Assembly (NCBI GenBank): GCA_016191305.1
Contig: JACPOX010000252.1
Coordinates: 1-8,926, forward strand
Length of the DNA stretch: 8,926 bases
Reading direction: 5' to 3'
Origin: Legionella longbeachae
GTDB taxonomy: Bacteria > Pseudomonadota > Gammaproteobacteria > Legionellales > Legionellaceae
The notes beneath the pieces were generated by a model. It was given only the letters and a program-made list of their open reading frames with translations. It did not search any database and was not told the origin of the DNA. How positions within the stretch are numbered: position 1 is the stretch's first letter; the number at the start of each line of letters is the position of its first letter. This document shows, in pieces, positions 1-4,598 of the stretch. A program made the position numbers and the translations under genes.

Positions 1-436
1 CCTTACTATTGTATTTATTGGAAAAATAATTAGAAATTAACTGCCCAGATTTAATACCGTGAGATACAAAAGTGTAAAATAACAATTTTTTTTCTTTTAC
101 ATCAAATACCCATAAGCGCTTCTCATTTGAAGGTAAAGAATAATCAATAATACTTAAAATATTATTATGATCTATATTATATTCACTAACACACTTAAGT
201 GTAGTGAGCACTTTGTTAATAACTAAGGGGTTTAAATTTGGAGCTTCATGCTTTAGCATCAAGCTAATATCATTTAGCGTTTGATCATTAATTTGCAAAG
301 GACCTGAATAGGATGCTTTGTCGTCGATCAAATGCATATTATTATTTGCTAGTGCCTGGGTATTAGAAAAGCCTAATGGCAGTTGTGGGAAATAGATGTT
401 AGTTACTGCTAAAACCAATAGCAGAAGTGTATTCAT
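1..436 (-). CDS. Secreted L,D-transpeptidase-like protein (YkuD_2 family), 3' end cut off by the window edge
   Basis: The frame opens with ATG at 434-436 and stays open for 145 codons to the left edge, so the C-terminal part is missing. An AAGGA ribosome-binding site sits at 443-447, six bases before the ATG. Residues 3-16 are hydrophobic (LLLLVLAVTNIYF) and an ALA site at 28-30 would suit signal peptidase I, so export to the periplasm is likely. Residues 107-140 read RLWVFDVKEKKLLFYTFVSHG, then KSG and FSN. This matches my recollection of the start of the murein L,D-transpeptidase catalytic domain (YkuD_2), whose members have R-L-W-V-x-D, a V-x-H-G-x-x-S-G segment and FSN. The catalytic His/Cys region would lie beyond the edge and cannot be checked. 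The likely role is peptidoglycan cross-linking or remodelling in the periplasm, by family inference only. The next gene upstream is on the same strand but 297 bp away, so it is probably transcribed separately. Confidence 0.75.
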   Translation of the reverse strand, partial: MNTLLLLVLAVTNIYFPQLPLGFSNTQALANNNMHLIDDKASYSGPLQINDQTLNDISLMLKHEAPNLNPLVINKVLTTLKCVSEYNIDHNNILSIIDYSLPSNEKRLWVFDVKEKKLLFYTFVSHGIKSGQLISNYFSNKYNSK

Positions 437-474
437 AATTTATCCTTTTTATTTTTTCTTCACATCCTATGTTT

Positions 475-502
475 TTAATATAGCTCAAAATTAGAATAAC
501 AA
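475..502 (-). promoter_or_regulatory. Weak sigma-70-like promoter candidate for the L,D-transpeptidase-like gene
   Basis: On the minus strand TTGTTA (497-502) lies 16 bases upstream of TATTAA (475-480), with an overlapping TATATT at 477-482. Both hexamers are only partial matches, and AT-rich DNA produces such pairs by chance. The placement, about 40 bases before the start codon, is sensible. Confidence 0.25.
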
Positions 503-617
503 CTGACTGCATTGGACAGACAAAATATTTCTAAATTGTTCCGACATTTTATTCATAAAAAGAAAACAAGATGAGAAAGGGTCACAAAATGGTAAACGTT
601 CACGGGTTATGTAATTT

Positions 618-704
618 TCGTCTTTGCGAGCTTGGCGAAGCAATCCAGAGCGATGTTTCGTTAGAATACTGTACTGGATTGCTTCACTACGTTCGCAACG
701 ACGA
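618..704. repeat. REP/MITE-like palindromic repeat (TTGCGAG...GAAGCAATCCAG type)
   Basis: The arm 618-648 and the arm 674-704 are inverted copies of each other, 26 of 31 positions matching, around a 25-base loop. The outer ends are TCGTC/GACGA and the inner ends are GAAGCAATCCAG/CTGGATTGCTTC. The sequence resembles a widely dispersed intergenic palindrome in which 'cattgcgagcgaagcgaagcaatccag' is paired with its complement; I recognise this from memory and have not searched for it. It is more GC-rich than its surroundings. Five arm mismatches suggest an old, decaying copy. It lies between two same-strand genes and could form a hairpin in read-through RNA. Confidence 0.8.
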
Positions 705-733
705 CATATTTTTTATCTAATTAATAATAATTA

Positions 734-1432
734 TTAATTTTTTTTAAGTGCATGAGGAAAGGAGCCGATTTTAGCCAATTTCTTCGCCATAAGTTCATCA
801 AACAGAGCTCGTTTTTCCTCAGATAACTCGGCCCTGCGCAATGCCGACATTTCTTCCAAGGTCCCTTGCACACAATCTGGTGTCAATCTATCAATAATTA
901 AAGTACCATTGATATGATCAATTTCGTGCTGCAAAACCCTGGCGTAAAATCCCTCTTCTATGCTGTGATGTTGCTTTCCTTGTTCATCAAACCAAGTCAA
1001 ACGAATCCGTTCATATCGAGATACCTTCCCTGCTTTGGATACAACAGAATAACATGCTTCAAAATCTGCTTTTTTATGTTCTGGATCAACCGGTTCATAA
1101 GATGGATTGAGCATAATATGTAAAGGATATGCTAAATCTGCATCCTCTCTAAGAAGCCTCGCCTCCTCGGGTATGTAAATAGCGATGATTTGTTTTGCTT
1201 GATTGACTTGGGGTGCTGCCAATCCAACACCCTCCAATTGCTTTAACTTGACTTTCATCGCTTCAATCAGATTTTTATCCTCTTGCTTCAGTGGAAAAAT
1301 AACTGGCTGAGCTTTAGATTTCAAGACTTGACTGTATTCATCTTGTTCAATATTTTTGATACTGATATCCATAGGATACGCTTCTCCAATAAAAAATAAC
1401 CCACTGACTACAAAAAACCACGCTAATTTCAT
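734..1432 (-). CDS. def: Peptide deformylase with a signal-peptide-like N-terminus
   Basis: All three deformylase motifs are present: GVGLAAPQ (residues 68-75), EACYS (125-129, a variant of the usual EGCLS) and HEIDH (169-173). The expected metal ligands are Cys127, His169 and His173, with Glu170 catalytic, so the enzyme looks intact. Family members remove the formyl group from the N-terminal Met of new proteins in the cytoplasm. At 232 residues it is longer than the roughly 170 of E. coli Def. The extra length includes residues 1-20 (MKLAWFFVVSGLFFIGEAYP): a Lys, a hydrophobic stretch, then a possible GEA cleavage site, as in a signal peptide. The ribosome site before this ATG is weak (GAG at 1439-1441, AAAGGAAG about 14 bases away). 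A second in-frame ATG at codon 21 (1370-1372) has GGAG 11 bases upstream and would give a cytosolic enzyme. The 128-residue gene ends 23 bases upstream, so the two are probably co-transcribed. Confidence 0.9.
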   Translation of the reverse strand: MKLAWFFVVSGLFFIGEAYPMDISIKNIEQDEYSQVLKSKAQPVIFPLKQEDKNLIEAMKVKLKQLEGVGLAAPQVNQAKQIIAIYIPEEARLLREDADLAYPLHIMLNPSYEPVDPEHKKADFEACYSVVSKAGKVSRYERIRLTWFDEQGKQHHSIEEGFYARVLQHEIDHINGTLIIDRLTPDCVQGTLEEMSALRRAELSEEKRALFDELMAKKLAKIGSFPHALKKN

Positions 1433-1455
1433 TTAATTCTCAGATACTTCCTTTA

Positions 1456-1842
1456 TTACAAAGGAATGCTTGCAGTAGAAGGAGTAATTTCTCGATTATT
1501 TTCAGGGTTTGTTTTATAACAAATACTAGTTACTGCGTTGGTTAAATGTAACAATGCATCAAACATATTAACCTTTACAGATGTTCCAGAACATCCTGAT
1601 GTAACTCCAGCATATATGGCACCCAAACTAGAAAAGTTTAGCGCAGCATTTCCAATGCTTGTTAATGCATTATCATTGGTTGAAAAAGTAACAAAATTTA
1701 GCGCATGCAGTGCTATTTCAAAACCATTTTCCCAAGCTGTTTCTGGATTAGAAAACATCTTATAAGCTGACACCATTAGGGCAAGACCATTTGCAGCTTG
1801 CATTGTCGCGCGCCATTTATTTTCTGTATTAAAAAATCTCAT
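1456..1842 (-). CDS. Orphan 128-residue protein with hydrophobic helical segments
   Basis: I do not recognise this protein. The ATG at 1840-1842 is preceded by AGGGA (1852-1856) nine bases away, which supports this start; Met14 is a weaker alternative. The protein is rich in Ala, Asn, Ser and Thr. It has several short apolar segments (about 14-29, 41-53, 66-81 and 93-107) that are too short and polar to be clear membrane spans. Two segments resemble each other: F-E-I-A-L-H-A-L-N-F-V-T at 41-52 and F-D-A-L-L-H-L-T-N-A-V-T at 94-105, which suggests duplicated helices. There is no convincing signal peptide and no catalytic motif. The tail (REITPSTASIPL) is polar and probably disordered. It is the first gene of a likely two-gene unit with the deformylase. 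It may be lineage-specific; a secreted substrate or a small structural protein are both possible. Confidence 0.7.
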   Translation of the reverse strand: MRFFNTENKWRATMQAANGLALMVSAYKMFSNPETAWENGFEIALHALNFVTFSTNDNALTSIGNAALNFSSLGAIYAGVTSGCSGTSVKVNMFDALLHLTNAVTSICYKTNPENNREITPSTASIPL

Positions 1843-1852
1843 CTTGAATTTT

Positions 1853-1890
1853 CCCTATTGCAATTAAAGTTGCATCGACTTTAAATAGGA
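1853..1890 (-). promoter_or_regulatory. 5' leader hairpin that would hide the ribosome-binding site of the 128-residue gene
   Basis: Read on the minus strand, UCCUAUU (1890-1884) followed by UAAAGU (1883-1878) can pair with ACUUUA (1870-1865) and AAUAGGG (1859-1853). The loop is CGAUGCA and there is a five-base bulge (1860-1864). The 3' arm overlaps the AGGGA ribosome-binding site at 1852-1856, so folding would mask it. A weak promoter-like pair, TTGATT (1901-1906) and TAAAGT (1878-1883) with 17-base spacing, overlaps the 5' arm. Transcripts starting from it would lack that arm, whereas read-through from the upstream gene would contain it. The pairing is visible in the sequence; any regulatory role is inferred. 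Confidence 0.35.
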
Positions 1891-1955
1891 TACCCAATAA
1901 AATCAAGTGGCTCATTTTTAAAATATGAGAAAGTTTTGTTAGAAAATAACCAGTA

Positions 1956-2411
1956 CTATTTTGAGCATGTAAATTGTGCATCATAAATAATACTTTTTGA
2001 AGGTTTTTCCAAATCGAACCAAGGGCCAGATTCAGGAAGAGAACACTTATGATCCAAATGAAGCAATTTGCCTTTAATTGGTTTTAAATTATTATTTGTT
2101 AATTCAATAAATTCATTATCATTGAAATAAAGTTTATTTTTAGTTTCTACTTTAAAAATAGGATAAGTATAGTAAGCATATATAGCGACAGAAGCAAAAC
2201 ATTGGTGCAACTTAAGATAGTTTAAAGCATTTTTTTCATCATCAAAAATAGCAAACTTTTCTGTCTTTATAAAAGCAGAAGTTAAGTCCCTTACTCTAAT
2301 ATTATAAGTTTTCTCTTGACAAAAAATGCTAAAAAAAGAATTTTTTGTTTGTACTGCACCATTCCAATCCATATCGGAATCTTGTAATTTTACTGCGTAA
2401 TATATCGGCAT
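1956..2411 (-). CDS. Orphan 151-residue protein, possibly lineage-specific
   Basis: No family is recognised. The frame runs from ATG (2409-2411) to TAG (1956-1958). A weak GAG lies about nine bases upstream of the start. The protein has no signal peptide and no membrane span. It appears to be a small alpha/beta domain: MPIYYAVKLQ (1-10) at the N-terminus, IRVRDLTSAF (38-47), an acidic helix FAIFDDEKNALNYLKLHQ (53-70), then strand-like VAIYAYYTYPIFKVETKNKLYF (75-96). Four cysteines (31, 71, 123, 149) are spread through it without a metal-site pattern. The C-terminus lacks the acidic E-block seen in the neighbouring coiled-coil protein. The 113-bp gap to the 128-residue gene downstream has no strong terminator, so read-through is possible. 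Its place beside two likely host-interaction genes is the only functional hint. Confidence 0.7.
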   Translation of the reverse strand: MPIYYAVKLQDSDMDWNGAVQTKNSFFSIFCQEKTYNIRVRDLTSAFIKTEKFAIFDDEKNALNYLKLHQCFASVAIYAYYTYPIFKVETKNKLYFNDNEFIELTNNNLKPIKGKLLHLDHKCSLPESGPWFDLEKPSKSIIYDAQFTCSK

Positions 2412-2516
2412 TATTTTTAACTCTAAATATTATTCTAAATTCGTTACAATATAGAAATTAGTGTATTACATGCGGTTTTTTGCATCCCTCTAAAAACTTT
2501 TATCCCCAACCCTCAC

Positions 2517-2631
2517 TGCCATTAAATGAAGGAAAAGTAGCTTTAAATGTAGGTTAGAGCCCTGCCCAACAGGAACTCCAGCCTAACATATAACCCTTTG
2601 TTGGGCCAGGGGCACAGTCTACAAAATGGCA
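2517..2631. repeat. 115-bp nested inverted repeat, MITE-like or dispersed palindromic element
   Basis: The outer ends are perfect 7-bp inverted repeats, TGCCATT (2517-2523) and AATGGCA (2625-2631). Inside them lies a second, imperfect pair of arms: 2548-2570 (TGTAGGTT...GCCCTGCCCAAC) and 2600-2623 (GTTGGGCCAGGGGC...CTACA). It is more GC-rich than the flanking genes and contains no reading frame. No target-site duplication is visible. The words CTGCCATTAA, TGTAGGTT, CCCAAC and GGCACAG recur at 8247-8324, so the two loci probably carry divergent members of one repeat family. It lies 25 bases beyond the stop codon of the coiled-coil gene and might also end its transcript, although no clear T-run follows. 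Confidence 0.6.
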
Positions 2632-2655
2632 ATATCCCTTGCCCAAGGACAACAA

Positions 2656-4479
2656 TTAAATACCAATCATAATCAGATTGCTTTCTTTTTCCTCTTCAAT
2701 AATTTTTTTATCGTCTTTTCTAGTAAAAAGCTGGGATAAATTGTTTATTAATAAACGAATATTATGTTTATTAGGCTTAATCCAATTCTGTTTTTCTTGG
2801 ATTACTTCGATTTCTTCTGTATTAAATTGCCGTCTCATGTATTTTTTGATTTTTTCATCTAGATTGGGATTATTCTGAATTTTATTCATTTCTTGATCAA
2901 TGGATTGTTGATATACAATTGCTAATCCATCTACTTGTTTTTTCAAAGCAGAAGCTTCATCTATCATTCTTGCTGTATCCGTCTTAAAAAAAGACCAGAA
3001 TTGGGCTAGAAAATTGGAAATTCTCACGAAAAAACCATCATTTATTCTCATAAATTCATTCAAAGAATTACCTTTTTTCTTCAAATCATGGAGGCAATTC
3101 AAATTCTGATATACTTTGATAAGTAATTTATTACAACTTTCAACAGCATCTTTAATTATCTCATTAGCTTTTTTTAACAAAACGATTTGTTCAAAACTTT
3201 CATTAGTCAAAAATTGTTTTAAGGCTTTATTTTTATGGAAAAAGCGATTATTAATCGCATTAATTTGCTGCTCTCTTTTCTTTAATTTTTTTTGTAACTC
3301 ATCTAAACAAGCCTTTGCCAGTTCTTTTAGTTCCATTTTGCAATCGCTATCTAAGGTGCTTGGAAGCTGGATTGCAATGATATTTTGTAGTGCTTGTGGA
3401 ATGGTGGTTCGATAAACTGTCTTTAGTGAGGATGTCACCCAGCTAATTCCATTCAACAGTCCCGGAGATAATTTTATTGACTCCATATCATTTTTTAATT
3501 GCGTTGTCTTTTCAATGAATTTTACTTTTCGTGGTTCTTCGGTATTTTCCAAAATAAATTGATACGTATCTGCGTACTTCATTATAAAATCTTGAAAATC
3601 TTGGCTTTCGAGATTTTCATATAAAGTTATAATGTTCTTAATTTTTTCTTCAATTTCTGCCTTTTTACTCTTTAATTCAAGCAAACTGGAAATACCTGAA
3701 GAAACTTTAATTATATCCTTTTCAAGCTCTACCATGCTGACAAGAAGGCTTCGCGGTATATTCTCATGGCCTGGATGTTCTACCTTGCTCAGCGGAAGCT
3801 TTTCATATTTTAAAAAATTGCCATCAAGTATTTTAAGATAACGTTTATTTAAGAAACCTTTTAAAGGTTCTGGTTCTTCCTTGTTTTCTTCTAAAATTAA
3901 CTGTTTTAACCCTTCGTCTTTTTCTTCTATTTTAGTCAAAAAATACTCTATTTTGTCTTTGAGTTTATCTAAATCAACAAAAATTCCAGCAATTTTTTTT
4001 GACGCCCAATTCATACTTTCAATCGAAAGCTTAATGATTTGTAACAACATGTACAAAGAAAACATGAAGGATTTATAATGCTTTTTATCTGTAAAAGGAT
4101 TAGTATCTAATATAAATAATTGCTCGATATTTTCAATTAAAGCTAAAATATTTTTTTTAGCATCCTTTTTCCAATTTTCGTAGAAGCTAGATAAAATTAT
4201 ACTAGAATCAGAAAGTAATGCTTTTTCTGTCTCAGCGGAATCAGATAATTGCTCAAGCGCTTCATCAATAAAAAGTTTTGCATAAATTATTGTTGCCCAG
4301 GAGCGATTGTTATTTTGATTAAATTCTTTAAATTTCATCTCCGCATTAGATTTTATTTCATTCAGGTTATCTACTGATTCCACAAATTCACTAATAAAAA
4401 GTGCGGTATTTAATAAAGACTGTTCCGCGGCAGCTTGATCACCGCGCCATTTTTGAAAACGATTTTTTTGACTCAGCAT
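2656..4479 (-). CDS. Large helical coiled-coil protein, candidate Dot/Icm-secreted effector
   Basis: A 607-residue protein of no family I recognise. GAGGGA ends just before the ATG at 4477-4479 and supports that start. It is almost entirely alpha-helical and rich in Lys, Glu, Leu and Ile, with heptad-like stretches at about 165-203, 245-292, 380-424 and 505-535. There is no signal peptide. Mildly apolar segments occur at 137-168 and 483-498 (FFVRISNFLAQFWSFF), which might be amphipathic membrane-binding helices. The tail ends KKIIEEEKESNLIMIGI. It has an acidic block (Glu at -9, -11, -12 and -13) followed by hydrophobic residues at -3 to -6. That is the arrangement known as the E-block in Legionella Dot/Icm substrates. 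Translocation into a host cell is therefore a reasonable inference, but the biochemical activity is unknown. The ankyrin gene lies upstream on the same strand, 119 bp away, with a terminator-like hairpin between. Confidence 0.85.
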   Translation of the reverse strand: MLSQKNRFQKWRGDQAAAEQSLLNTALFISEFVESVDNLNEIKSNAEMKFKEFNQNNNRSWATIIYAKLFIDEALEQLSDSAETEKALLSDSSIILSSFYENWKKDAKKNILALIENIEQLFILDTNPFTDKKHYKSFMFSLYMLLQIIKLSIESMNWASKKIAGIFVDLDKLKDKIEYFLTKIEEKDEGLKQLILEENKEEPEPLKGFLNKRYLKILDGNFLKYEKLPLSKVEHPGHENIPRSLLVSMVELEKDIIKVSSGISSLLELKSKKAEIEEKIKNIITLYENLESQDFQDFIMKYADTYQFILENTEEPRKVKFIEKTTQLKNDMESIKLSPGLLNGISWVTSSLKTVYRTTIPQALQNIIAIQLPSTLDSDCKMELKELAKACLDELQKKLKKREQQINAINNRFFHKNKALKQFLTNESFEQIVLLKKANEIIKDAVESCNKLLIKVYQNLNCLHDLKKKGNSLNEFMRINDGFFVRISNFLAQFWSFFKTDTARMIDEASALKKQVDGLAIVYQQSIDQEMNKIQNNPNLDEKIKKYMRRQFNTEEIEVIQEKQNWIKPNKHNIRLLINNLSQLFTRKDDKKIIEEEKESNLIMIGI

Positions 4480-4546
4480 ATTCCCTCAATGGATTCATTG
4501 ACTGATTCAATTAGTGTACTCCACAAAAAATTTAAATTAAATCAAT

Positions 4547-4576
4547 GCAGTCGAGTCTCTAAACAGATTCGACTGC
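4547..4576 (-). terminator. Hairpin terminator after the ankyrin gene
   Basis: GCAGTCGA (4547-4554) and TCGACTGC (4569-4576) form a perfect 8-bp stem. Three more pairs (TCT/AGA) lie inside, past one mismatch. It starts 22 bases past the ankyrin stop codon. On the minus strand it is followed by an AT-rich stretch that includes a run of six T, although this run lies about 15 bases after the stem rather than directly next to it. Termination may therefore be partial, leaving some read-through into the coiled-coil gene. Confidence 0.6.
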
Positions 4577-4598
4577 TGAATTTAGGATTAAGACAAGG

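Noticed and set aside
571..720. Plus-strand frame of 49 codons (MRKGHKMVNVHG...) in the gap left of the deformylase gene.
   Set aside because: Most of it is translated REP palindrome, and it has no good ribosome site; such frames through palindromic repeats are usually spurious.
719..739. Perfect AT-only palindrome with 10-bp arms overlapping the deformylase stop codon.
   Set aside because: It has no GC pairs, and its T-run follows on the plus strand, not on the side where the deformylase transcript leaves; not a convincing terminator for that gene.
914..1123. Open plus-strand frame opposite the deformylase gene.
   Set aside because: It lies wholly antisense to a gene with clear catalytic motifs; a shadow frame.
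1538..1765. Open plus-strand frame opposite the 128-residue gene.
   Set aside because: No ribosome site. The minus-strand frame has AGGGA before its ATG and lies in line with def; still, because the minus-strand protein is an orphan, this choice is less certain than the others.
1911..1929. CTCAT/ATGAG hairpin after the 151-residue gene, considered as a terminator.
   Set aside because: Five pairs with an all-AT inner part and no adjacent T-run; too weak to call.
2678..4078. Several plus-strand frames (2678-2878, 3116-3415, 3632-3841, 3881-4078) rich in Phe, Leu and Ser.
   Set aside because: They are antisense to the Lys/Glu-rich coiled-coil gene; such genes produce Phe/Leu/Ser-rich reverse frames as a codon artefact.
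4486..4501. TCAATG/CATTGA hairpin just upstream of the coiled-coil gene ribosome site.
   Set aside because: Only six AT-rich pairs with a four-base loop; expected by chance in this base composition.
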